Source: UMGS1519 sp050951095 (GTDB lineage: Bacteria > Actinomycetota > Coriobacteriia > Coriobacteriales > Eggerthellaceae). Taken from it: a stretch of DNA of 64,000 nt. Shown piece by piece: positions 8,940 through 16,549 of this stretch. Position 1 is the stretch's first letter. The number at the start of each line of letters is the position of its first letter. Below the pieces are notes generated by a model that was not told the origin of the DNA, did no database searches, and saw nothing but the letters and a program-made list of their open reading frames with translations. The translations under genes and the position numbers were made by a program. The DNA is taken from assembly GCA_050951095.1 (NCBI GenBank), contig JBMNIQ010000005.1, positions 1 to 64,000 on the forward strand, in the 5' to 3' direction.

Positions 8940-9338
8940 TCAACCCAATTTCGACGCGCCGACCATGATGCCGCTCACGCTGCAGGCGCCGACGACCGCG
9001 AGCACGCCCGCCGCATTCATGAGCGCCACGGGCGTGGTCAGCCCGATGGAGAACGCGCTCGCAAGCGAGAGCACGGCCATGCCCGATGCTGTGAGCAGCG
9101 TGCCGGCGAACGGTGCCAGCAGGGCGTTCAGGAAGGCCCCCACATCCGAGTTGTTCCGCCAGACGCGGCTGGGGAACACGGCGCACAGCACGATGGCCGA
9201 GCATGCCAGGCCCGCGATGGTCAGCGCCGATGCCGTGGTCGCGTCGTTCGGGAAGAAGTATCCGAACACCCCCGCATAGAGGGCGCTGCACAGGAAGCAG
9301 TCCAAGATCACGGTGAATATGCTGACAAATAGCCTCAT
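8940..9338 (-). CDS. Small integral membrane protein, function unknown
   Basis: The protein has 132 residues and four predicted membrane segments (about 1-25, 37-55, 68-90, 100-128) with very short loops. No recognised motif. The single charged loop (SRVWRNNSDVG) lies between the second and third segments. The length, start and high hydrophobicity support a real gene, but the family is not recognised. It has the same direction as the AEC gene downstream (136-base gap). The 155 bases between this gene and the one ending at 9494 hold nothing recognisable. Confidence 0.65.
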   Translation of the reverse strand: MRLFVSIFTVILDCFLCSALYAGVFGYFFPNDATTASALTIAGLACSAIVLCAVFPSRVWRNNSDVGAFLNALLAPFAGTLLTASGMAVLSLASAFSIGLTTPVALMNAAGVLAVVGACSVSGIMVGASKLG

Positions 9339-9493
9339 AGAGTCAGTGTGCCGCGTACCGTATCGGAATCCGCCGAAAAACGGGTGTGCGGTGCAACGGG
9401 TCCGCGAGCAGCGGCGGTAAGGAGCGGCGGTGGCAGGATGTCCGAGCCGGGGCGTCCGGACCCCGGTCGGGCCAGTTCAGCGCGTCCGGGCCG

Positions 9494-9940
9494 TCAGAGC
9501 TTCAAGCCGGATTGGTCGACGACCTTCATGGTGCCGCCTTCCCGGTCGACGAACGTGCGCAGGTACCGTTTCAGCTGCTTCGCGTCCGTGCAGTTCTGCG
9601 TGCCGGCATGGTTCGTGATCCACGGGTCGCCTTCCGTGTCCACCAGCTGGTAGCTTTTCCCGTACGTCACCTTGTAGCGGTAGTTCTGCCCGCCGACGGT
9701 GATGCGCCATTCCGTGGTGCCGGCCACCTGCGTGCCGCTGTCGGAAGGGCGGTCCAGCTCGGCCTGCACGGTCAGGAAGATGCCGCCTGCGGCGATGATG
9801 AGCAGCAGCAGGAAGCCGATTTTCGCGCTGCGCAGCTTCCAGCGGGACGCGAAGGCCTCGCGCGCCTCGCGGTTCTCGCGGTCCACGTCCGCGCGGTTCG
9901 CGCGTTCGGAATCGGTTGTGTCGGTTCGCTTCGTCTGCAT
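9494..9940 (-). CDS. Single-pass membrane protein, function unknown
   Basis: The protein has 148 residues. A charged N-terminal tail of about 40 residues (many Arg, Asp, Glu) precedes one hydrophobic segment (about 41-60, IGFLLLLIIAAGGIFLTV), and an outside domain of about 85 residues follows, containing Tyr- and Trp-rich strands (ITVGGQNYRYKVTYGKSYQL). The pattern fits a type II membrane-anchored extracytoplasmic protein. No family is recognised. Start at 9940 gives the intact charged N-terminus. Possibly unlinked to its neighbours. Confidence 0.65.
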   Translation of the reverse strand: MQTKRTDTTDSERANRADVDRENREAREAFASRWKLRSAKIGFLLLLIIAAGGIFLTVQAELDRPSDSGTQVAGTTEWRITVGGQNYRYKVTYGKSYQLVDTEGDPWITNHAGTQNCTDAKQLKRYLRTFVDREGGTMKVVDQSGLKL

Positions 9941-10152
9941 GTCCGCCTTTCAGGTTTCTTTCCAGAAACATACCCCTGCAAGGGCATCCATTACGGAGCT
10001 GTAACCGGAATCGCGCCAAGTATACATGGCTACCGTGCGGTGTCTGATGCAACAGAGCGTTGCGGGCAGGCACCGCTTTGACGGAGGGCGCCCGATGGCG
10101 GTAAGGTTTCAGGTCAATATATAGGTAACAGGGATCCAGGGAGGAATTCTCG

Positions 10153-10521
10153 ATGCCGGATTTCATCAGCGAAACGCCCGATTGGGACAAGGTCAAGACG
10201 CAGGCCGTGGCGGATTGCCTGGCTGGCAAGCCCGAGGGCATGACGGACCTCCAGGCGCTGCAGCAGCGTGCGAACGAGCTGAAGGCGGAGTTCGACACGC
10301 TCACGGACCAGGGAACGGCCATCTACGACCAGGCGGCGGAGATCCAGCGGCAGGCGCAGGAGCAGGCCGACGCCATCCTGGACGAGGCGCGCCGGCAGTG
10401 CGCCGAGATCCAGGCTGCGGCAGATGCCCGGGCGCAGGCGGCCCGCGACCGCACGCCCGTGGCGCTGCTGGAGAAGCTGGCCATCGAGATGGAGATCCAG
10501 AACCGCACGCTGGGGCAGTAG
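10153..10521 (+). CDS. Small coiled-coil protein, function unknown
   Basis: The protein has 122 residues. Residues about 30-105 are strongly helical with heptad-like spacing and many Ala, Glu, Gln and Arg, resembling a coiled coil of the DivIVA or ATP-synthase b-subunit style, but without the diagnostic N-terminal signature of either. No membrane segment. An AGGGAGG site nine bases upstream fixes the ATG at 10153, and a strong terminator follows directly, so it is a single-gene unit. The upstream 212-base gap holds an AT-rich stretch around 10116-10125 but no promoter that can be defended. Confidence 0.7.
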   Translation: MPDFISETPDWDKVKTQAVADCLAGKPEGMTDLQALQQRANELKAEFDTLTDQGTAIYDQAAEIQRQAQEQADAILDEARRQCAEIQAAADARAQAARDRTPVALLEKLAIEMEIQNRTLGQ

Positions 10522-10546
10522 GCCCCGCGGATCCTGCGGCCTGCAG

Positions 10547-10575
10547 GCGCCCTCTGCGGAGGGCGCTTTGCGTTT
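10547..10575 (+). terminator. Rho-independent terminator after the coiled-coil gene
   Basis: An eight-base-pair stem GCGCCCTC/GAGGGCGC with a TGCG loop lies at 10547-10566, followed by TTTGCGTTTTT. A second hairpin (GCCCGC/GCGGGC, 10583-10604) follows directly and ends in TTCTT. The tandem arrangement insulates the pst operon from upstream transcription. Confidence 0.85.
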
Positions 10576-10754
10576 TTCCAGCGCCCGCCTTTCGCTTCGC
10601 GGGCGTTCTTCTGACATAACGTTTACAAAATTTGTTCTTTTTGCTTCTTCTTTACGCGCACCTGCGGACGCTTGACGCGCGTCTTCAGCGGGTTTGACAC
10701 GGCGGCCCCATCATCGGTGGCAGTAATGGCATACCCACGAAAGGATGAACGCCA

Positions 10755-11639
10755 ATGAAGAAGAAGTATCTGATCGTCGTCGTGGCCGCGCTGGCCGCCT
10801 TCGGCATGTTCGCTCTTGCCGGGTGCGGATCGTCCGGCTCCAGCTCGTCCGGCTCTACCGACAGCGATAGCGGCGGCACGGCCATCTCCGTGTACTCCCG
10901 CGAGGACGGTTCCGGCACGCGCGGCGCCTTCGTCGAGCTCACGGGCGTTCAGGACGGCGACACGGACAACACCGTCTCCTCCGCGATCATCACGAACTCC
11001 ACGTCTGTCATGCTGACATCCGTTGCCGGCGACGCGAACGGCATCGGCTACGTGTCCCTGGGCTCCCTGAACGACACCGTGAAGGCCGTCAAGGTCGACG
11101 GCGTGAAAGCCACCGCCAAGAACGTGAAGAACGGCAGCTATCCCATCTCCCGTCCGTTCAACGTGGTGACGAAGAGCGACCTGTCGAAGGTGGGCAAGGA
11201 CTTCCTGGCATTCATCCTGAGCGATGACGGCCAGAAGGTCGTCACGGACAACGGCTACGTCTCCGACAGCAGCACCGGCTCCTTCAAGAGCAGCAAGCCG
11301 TCCGGCAAGCTCGTCGTGGCCGGCTCCTCCAGCGTGTCCCCGTGCATGGAGAAGCTGATCGAGGCGTACAAGAAGGTCAACCCGAATGCCGAGATCGAGC
11401 TGCAGACCAGCGACTCCACCACGGGCATCAACATGGCGAAGGAAGGCACGTGCGACATCGGTATGGCTTCCCGCGACCTGAAGGATTCCGAGAAGAGCTC
11501 CGATCTGACGTCCACCGTCATCGCGAAGGACGGCATCGCCGTCATCGTGAACAACGATTCCTCTATCGACGAGCTGACCACGGATCAGATCAAGTCCATC
11601 TACACGGGCGAGACCACGACCTGGGAAGCGCTCCAGTAA
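10755..11639 (+). CDS. pstS: Phosphate ABC transporter substrate-binding lipoprotein, apparently circularly permuted
   Basis: The protein has 294 residues. A lipoprotein signal ends in LAGC with the lipidated Cys at 24. The order of the PstS core is swapped. Residues 44-170 begin with SVYSREDGSGTRGAFVEL and end with FLAFILSDDGQKVV, normally the second half of PstS. Residues 185-294 (LVVAGSSSVSPCMEKLIEAY ... IYTGETTTWEALQ) are normally the first half, including the GSSSVSP phosphate loop. The two ends meet exactly at the usual mid-protein junction, with a Ser-rich linker at about 171-184. All the phosphate-binding motifs seem present. It heads pstSCAB, binding phosphate outside the membrane. 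No phoU or phoR is nearby, and no Pho box could be defended. Confidence 0.9.
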   Translation: MKKKYLIVVVAALAAFGMFALAGCGSSGSSSSGSTDSDSGGTAISVYSREDGSGTRGAFVELTGVQDGDTDNTVSSAIITNSTSVMLTSVAGDANGIGYVSLGSLNDTVKAVKVDGVKATAKNVKNGSYPISRPFNVVTKSDLSKVGKDFLAFILSDDGQKVVTDNGYVSDSSTGSFKSSKPSGKLVVAGSSSVSPCMEKLIEAYKKVNPNAEIELQTSDSTTGINMAKEGTCDIGMASRDLKDSEKSSDLTSTVIAKDGIAVIVNNDSSIDELTTDQIKSIYTGETTTWEALQ

Positions 11640-11673
11640 CCGCGGCCTCTCCGATACCTCTTTGGAGCGCACC

Positions 11674-12546
11674 ATGAACTCTCTTTCCTCTCGGGTGCAT
11701 CTTTCCGAGCAGGTATCGCGCATCCTCTTCATCGCCGCTGCGGGGGTTTCCATCCTTGCAGTGGCGTTGATCTGCGTGTTCCTGCTGGCGAACGGTGTAC
11801 CGGCAATCGTCCAGATCGGCTTGCCCGATTTCCTGCTGGGAACCACATGGAAGCCGGCGAACGACATCTACGGCATCTTCCCCATGATCATCGGCAGCAT
11901 CTACGTCACCATCGGCGCGCTTATCGTGGGCGTGCCCGCGGGCATCCTCTGCGCCATCTTCCTGGCGAAGTTCGCAACCGGCCGCGTGGTCCGCATCATG
12001 CGCCCCGGCATCGAGCTGCTGGCCGGCATTCCCAGCGTCATATACGGCTTCTTCGGCCTGGTGGTGTTCGTGCCCACGATTCGCTCGTGGGGCGTGGGGT
12101 CGGGCTTCTCGCTGCTGGCGGCAAGCGTGCTGCTGGGCATCATGATCCTGCCCACGATCATCACGGTCTCGCAATCGGCCATCGAAGCGGTGCCCTCGTC
12201 GTATTACCAGGGTGCGCGCGCCTTGGGCGCCGACCACGAGCACGCCGTCTTCCGCGTGGTGGTTCCCGCTGCCGTATCGGGCATCGTGGCGGCCGTCATC
12301 CTGGGTCTGGGCCGCGCGCTGGGCGAGACCATGGCCGTCATCATGGTTGCGGGCAACCAGCCCGTGATACCCGACAGCATCTTCGACGGCGTTCGCACCA
12401 TGACGGCGAACATCGTGCTGGAGATGGGCTATGCGGCCGACCTGCACCGCGGCGCGCTCATCGCCACCGGCGTGGTGCTGTTCGTGTTCATCCTGATCAT
12501 CAACACGCTCGTGAACCTGGCGCGCAAGAGCGGGAAGGCGGAATGA
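11674..12546 (+). CDS. pstC: Phosphate ABC transporter permease PstC
   Basis: The protein has 290 residues with six membrane segments and the conserved permease loop near the C-terminal half (YYQGARALGADHEHAVFRVVVPAA, the EAA-type coupling helix), plus the PstC-typical LAGIPSVIYGFFGL. It forms the channel with PstA. The ATG at 11674 is chosen because GGAG lies six bases upstream; an in-frame TTG four codons earlier overlaps that site. It lies 34 bases after pstS and one base before pstA, so the genes are co-transcribed. Confidence 0.95.
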   Translation: MNSLSSRVHLSEQVSRILFIAAAGVSILAVALICVFLLANGVPAIVQIGLPDFLLGTTWKPANDIYGIFPMIIGSIYVTIGALIVGVPAGILCAIFLAKFATGRVVRIMRPGIELLAGIPSVIYGFFGLVVFVPTIRSWGVGSGFSLLAASVLLGIMILPTIITVSQSAIEAVPSSYYQGARALGADHEHAVFRVVVPAAVSGIVAAVILGLGRALGETMAVIMVAGNQPVIPDSIFDGVRTMTANIVLEMGYAADLHRGALIATGVVLFVFILIINTLVNLARKSGKAE

Positions 12547-12547
12547 C

Positions 12548-13525
12548 ATGGCTGACATCGCAATGAAGCCGTCCGGCGGCATGCCGGGCGCGGCGGCCGC
12601 ATCGGCCGCCGAAGAGCACGAGCGGCTTTCGCAGCTGCTGGCATCGGCGCATGAGCGGACGGCGAAGCGCCGGCATGCATCCGGCATCGCGCTGAGGTGG
12701 CTCGTCTGCCTGGGCACGGCGCTCACGATGGCCGTGCTTGCGGGCATCGTGGGGTACATCCTGGTCATGGGCGTGCCGCGCTTGACGCCGTCGCTGTTCG
12801 AATGGGAGTACAACTCCATGAACGTGTCGCTCATGCCGGCGCTCATCAACACGATACTCATGGCCGCCCTGTCGCTGCTGATAGCCGTCCCCATCAGCGT
12901 GGGATCGGCAATCTACCTGGTGGAATACGCCGGCCGCGGCAACAGGTTCGTGAAGCTGGTCAGCGTCACGACGGAGACGCTGGCGGGCATTCCGTCCATC
13001 GTCTACGGCCTGTTCGGCATGCTGTTCTTCGTCACGGCGCTGCATTGGGGCATGTCGCTGCTCGCCGGCGCCTGCACGCTGGCCATCATGATCCTGCCCA
13101 TCATCATGCGCACCACGCAGGAGGCGCTGCTGGCCGTTCCGGACGACTACCGCATGGGCAGCTTCGGCCTGGGCGCCGGCCGCCTGCGCACGGTGGCGCG
13201 GGTCGTGCTGCCCAGCGCCATCCCCGGCATATTGGGCGGCGTCATCCTGGGACTCGGCCGCGTGGTGGAGGAAGTGGCGGCGCTGCTGTTCACGTGCGGC
13301 AGCGTGGCGGCCGTCCCGGATTTCGCCGGGCAGGGCCTGGGCGCCGTGTTCAGCTCCACGCGAACGCTGGCGGAGCACATGTACCTGCTGGCAAGCGAGG
13401 GACTGCATATCAACGAGACGTATGCGACGGCCGTAGTGCTGCTTGCGCTGGTCGTCGTGCTGAATGCCGTATCGACGTATTTTGCGAACCGCCTGGCGCG
13501 CAACGCGACGGGCGAGGGCCGATGA
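12548..13525 (+). CDS. pstA: Phosphate ABC transporter permease PstA
   Basis: The protein has 325 residues. About 55 hydrophilic N-terminal residues rich in Ala and Glu precede six membrane segments. The LAGIPSIVYGLFGMLFF motif and coupling loop YRMGSFGLGAGRLRTVARVVLPSAIPG mark it as the second phosphate permease. The start lies one base past the pstC stop, consistent with translational coupling. The charged N-terminal tail is longer than in many PstA proteins. Confidence 0.95.
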   Translation: MADIAMKPSGGMPGAAAASAAEEHERLSQLLASAHERTAKRRHASGIALRWLVCLGTALTMAVLAGIVGYILVMGVPRLTPSLFEWEYNSMNVSLMPALINTILMAALSLLIAVPISVGSAIYLVEYAGRGNRFVKLVSVTTETLAGIPSIVYGLFGMLFFVTALHWGMSLLAGACTLAIMILPIIMRTTQEALLAVPDDYRMGSFGLGAGRLRTVARVVLPSAIPGILGGVILGLGRVVEEVAALLFTCGSVAAVPDFAGQGLGAVFSSTRTLAEHMYLLASEGLHINETYATAVVLLALVVVLNAVSTYFANRLARNATGEGR

Positions 13526-13562
13526 TGCCGGCCGCATACGGCCCGGGGAGGAGGACCGCTCC

Positions 13563-14423
13563 ATGGAAGCGATATTCGAAGAAGACGAACTGAGGAAGCC
13601 CGATGCGCCGTCTGCCGGCGCCCGGCCCCGCATCGGCGTCAAGGGCCCCGGGGACCTTGACCCGCGGGCGAACAGCAAGATGACGGTCGAGCACCTGGAC
13701 CTGTACTATCGGGATTTCCATGCGCTGAAAGACGTGAGCCTGGATATTCCCGAGCACCGGGTGACGGCGCTCATCGGGCCGTCCGGCTGCGGCAAATCCA
13801 CGTTCCTGAAGACGCTCGACCGCATGAACGACCTGGTGGAGGGCTGCCGCGTGGAGGGCAGGGTCTGCCTTGACGGGCAGGACATCTACGGGAAGGGCAC
13901 GGATGTGAACGACCTGCGCCGGCGCGTGGGCATGGTGTTCCAGAATCCGAATCCGTTCCCCCTGTCCATCTACGACAACGTGGCGTACGGGCCGCGCACC
14001 CACGGCGTGCGCAACCGGGCGGACCTGGACGCCATCGTGGAGCGCAGCCTGCGAGATGCCGCCATCTGGGACGAGCTGAAGGACCGCCTGAAGAAGAACG
14101 CGCTGGGGCTCTCCGGCGGCCAGCAGCAGCGCCTGTGCATCGCGCGTGCGCTGGCCGTGCAGCCGGAGGTCCTGCTGATGGACGAGGCCACCAGCGCGCT
14201 CGATCCCATCTCCACGGCGAAGATCGAGGACCTGATCGGCCAGATCAGCGACCGCTACACCATCGTGATGGTGACGCACAACATGCTGCAGGCGCTGCGC
14301 GTTTCGCAGAAGGCCGCCTTCTTCCTGTTGGGCGAGCTTGTCGAAGCCACGGACACGGACACGCTTTTCACGCATCCGTCGGACAAGCGCACGGCCGACT
14401 ACGTGTCCGGCCAATTCGGCTAG
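13563..14423 (+). CDS. pstB: Phosphate ABC transporter ATPase PstB
   Basis: The protein has 286 residues. It has Walker A (GPSGCGKST), Q-loop (FQNPNPFP), ABC signature (LSGGQQQR), Walker B with catalytic Glu (VLLMDEATSALD) and switch His (VTHNM), all in the PstB form including the KTLDRMNDL segment. An extra 40-residue N-terminal tail precedes the nucleotide-binding domain. The ATG at 13563 has GGAGGAGG eight bases upstream. It is the last gene of pstSCAB; the symporter converges from the right with a three-base gap. Confidence 0.96.
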   Translation: MEAIFEEDELRKPDAPSAGARPRIGVKGPGDLDPRANSKMTVEHLDLYYRDFHALKDVSLDIPEHRVTALIGPSGCGKSTFLKTLDRMNDLVEGCRVEGRVCLDGQDIYGKGTDVNDLRRRVGMVFQNPNPFPLSIYDNVAYGPRTHGVRNRADLDAIVERSLRDAAIWDELKDRLKKNALGLSGGQQQRLCIARALAVQPEVLLMDEATSALDPISTAKIEDLIGQISDRYTIVMVTHNMLQALRVSQKAAFFLLGELVEATDTDTLFTHPSDKRTADYVSGQFG

Positions 14424-14426
14424 GCC

Positions 14427-16013
14427 TCACTCCACCTTCACGTCGATACCCGCTTCGGCGGGCAGCGGCTGCTCGGACTCCGTGCCGATCATGCGATCCA
14501 GGGCGCGGTCCACGGCGCCTTCGGGGTTCGTGGGGAACACCTGGAACGGCACGGCGGGCGTGAACAGGCTGACGACGGGAACCACCATCAGCGACAGCAC
14601 CATGGCCAGCGCGCCGCAGTTGATGGGCGAGGCGATCAGCGGCGTGCCCACCATGCCGGCGATCATGTTGCCGGTGGTCAGCCCCACGCCCAGGATGAAG
14701 CTGGTCCATACGGCCGCCTTCGAGACGCGCTTGCTGTACAGGCCCCACACGAACGGCCCCAGGAACGCGCCGGACAGCGCGCCCCACGAGATGCCCATCA
14801 GCTGCGCGATGAACGTGATGGTGGAGTGGTATTGGATCAGCGCGATGGCGGCGGACAGCACCACGAACACGATCAGCAGCACGCGCATGTACCGGATCTG
14901 CCTCTTCTCGGACATGTCCTTGACCAGGTTGTGCTTGATCACGTCCAGCGTCAGCGTGGACGACGAGGTCAGCACCAGGCTGGACAGCGTGGACATGGAG
15001 GCGGACAGCACCAGCACCACCACCAGGCCGATCAGGATGTCGGGGAGCGTGGACAGCATGGTGGGGATGATGGAGTCGTACACGGGCTGCCCGTTCGCGC
15101 CCATGGTCACCTGGTCCCCGTACAGGCGCCCGAAGCCGCCCAGGAAGTAGCTGCCGCCGGCCACCACGAAGGCGAACACGGTGGAGATGATGGCGCCCTG
15201 CTTGATGGCGGAACCGCTGCGGATGGCGTAGAACTTCTGCACCATCTGCGGCAGGCCCCAGGTGCCCAGGCTGGTCAGGATCACCACGCCCAGCAGGTTC
15301 AGCGGGTCGGGCCCGAACATGCTCACGAACGCGCCGTTCAGGTCGGATCCTTCGGCGGGAATCTGGCTCATCGTGACCATCGATTCCATGAAGCCCCCGT
15401 TCGCGCCTAACACGGCGGCCACCACCAGCACGATGCCCACCAGCATCACGCAGCCCTGCAGGAAGTCGTTCGTGACCGTGGCCATGTAGCCGCCCAGCAC
15501 CACGTAGGCGCAGGTGATCACGGCCATGCCGATGACGCAGTATTCATAGGGGATGCCGAACGCCATCTCGAACAGGCGTGACAGGCCGTTGTAGACCGAC
15601 GCCGTGTACGGGATCAGGAACACGAAGATGATCAGGGCCGATGCCGTGCGCAGGGCCCGGCTGCCGTAGCGCTTCCCGAAGAACTCCGGCATGGTGGTGG
15701 CGCCCAGGCGGTGCGACATCTCGCGCGAGCGCGGCCCCAGCACCCACCAGGCCAGCAGGCTGCCGATGAGCGCGTTGCCGATGCCGATCCAGAAGGCCGC
15801 CAGGCCGTACTTCCAGCCGAACTGGCCGGCGTAGCCCACGAAGATGACGGCGGAGAAGTAGCTGGTGCCGAATGCGAACGCGGACAACCAGGGTCCTACG
15901 TTGCGTCCTCCCAGCACGAACCCCTCCACGCTGCTGGTGGTACGGCGGCAGTAGATGCCCACCCCCACGGCCACGCCGATGAAGATGAGCACCATGCAAA
16001 CTTTGGCAATCAT
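14427..16013 (-). CDS. Sodium:solute symporter (SSS family)
   Basis: The protein has 528 residues with about 13 membrane segments and an outside N-terminus, the SSS layout. Family landmarks include GGRNVGPWLSAFAFGTSYFSAVIFVG near the N-terminus and LVLSASMSTLSSLVLTSSSTLTLDV around residue 340, the Ser/Thr-rich segment that in PutP/vSGLT-type carriers helps coordinate Na+. It resembles PutP/PanF-type carriers for amino acids, pantothenate or organic acids; the substrate is not determinable. It is a single gene, converging on pstB. Confidence 0.9.
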   Translation of the reverse strand: MIAKVCMVLIFIGVAVGVGIYCRRTTSSVEGFVLGGRNVGPWLSAFAFGTSYFSAVIFVGYAGQFGWKYGLAAFWIGIGNALIGSLLAWWVLGPRSREMSHRLGATTMPEFFGKRYGSRALRTASALIIFVFLIPYTASVYNGLSRLFEMAFGIPYEYCVIGMAVITCAYVVLGGYMATVTNDFLQGCVMLVGIVLVVAAVLGANGGFMESMVTMSQIPAEGSDLNGAFVSMFGPDPLNLLGVVILTSLGTWGLPQMVQKFYAIRSGSAIKQGAIISTVFAFVVAGGSYFLGGFGRLYGDQVTMGANGQPVYDSIIPTMLSTLPDILIGLVVVLVLSASMSTLSSLVLTSSSTLTLDVIKHNLVKDMSEKRQIRYMRVLLIVFVVLSAAIALIQYHSTITFIAQLMGISWGALSGAFLGPFVWGLYSKRVSKAAVWTSFILGVGLTTGNMIAGMVGTPLIASPINCGALAMVLSLMVVPVVSLFTPAVPFQVFPTNPEGAVDRALDRMIGTESEQPLPAEAGIDVKVE

Positions 16014-16112
16014 GCGGTCCTCCCTGTCCGTTGCCTTGAACCTGACGGTTTGCAGGGAAACGATAGCCGTAGCGAGGCTGAGAACGCGCGAGGGATGACG
16101 GTACGGGACAAT

Positions 16113-16143
16113 AAAAAAGCACCCGAGCCGAAAGCTCGCGTGC
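16113..16143 (-). terminator. Terminator of the 54-residue small ORF
   Basis: The stem GCAC-C-CGAGC / GCTCG-C-GTGC with loop CGAAA at 16119-16143 is followed on the minus strand by six T (16113-16118). The stop codon of the small ORF overlaps the base of the stem. The symporter start is 100 bases further on, so it is expressed separately. Confidence 0.8.
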
Positions 16144-16307
16144 TAGCAGAATCGATACGAATAGCCGGCGACGTGCGCGCGGTTGCGCATCTGTCGCGGG
16201 CATGCCGCGGCGCGGTCTGCATCGGCAGACTGCATGGCGAAGACCTCGCTCATCAGAGCGTTGGCCTCTGCGCCGTTGCGGATGATCTGTTCCTTCCCGA
16301 AAACCAT
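16143..16307 (-). CDS. Small protein of 54 residues, function unknown
   Basis: An ATG at 16307 on the minus strand opens a 54-residue frame that stops with TAG at 16143-16145, exactly at the base of a strong terminator. The peptide starts MVFGKEQIIRNGAEANALMS, is amphipathic and helical for the first 35 residues, then turns basic and ends in YSYRFC. It has no membrane segment. No Shine-Dalgarno is seen. A TACAGT hexamer six bases upstream of the ATG could be the -10 box of a leaderless transcript. The terminator fit and plausible composition are the main support. No family is recognised. Confidence 0.5.
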   Translation of the reverse strand: MVFGKEQIIRNGAEANALMSEVFAMQSADADRAAACPRQMRNRAHVAGYSYRFC

Positions 16308-16549
16308 GGCAGGACTGTATCACAGCCCGTATCGCAGCCGTGCCCGTTTTCGGCACATATGCGGCATAACGGGCGAAATGGCCTGCGGACGGCAGGCGGC
16401 GCGCTGCCCGCGGACGCGCGCCGACGGCCGCGGTGCCGGATACGCGCGCTTGTGGGGAAATGGCGCAGCGTGCGCACAGCGGATGGCAACGGTGCGCGCA
16501 CTTGGTAGTATGAAGCTCCATTCAAACCCATGAACAGGAGAAATACCCC

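Noticed and set aside
10680..10754. Pho box and strong promoter before pstS
   Set aside because: TTGACA at 10694 lacks a -10 box at usable spacing and no 11-bp Pho repeats could be defended.
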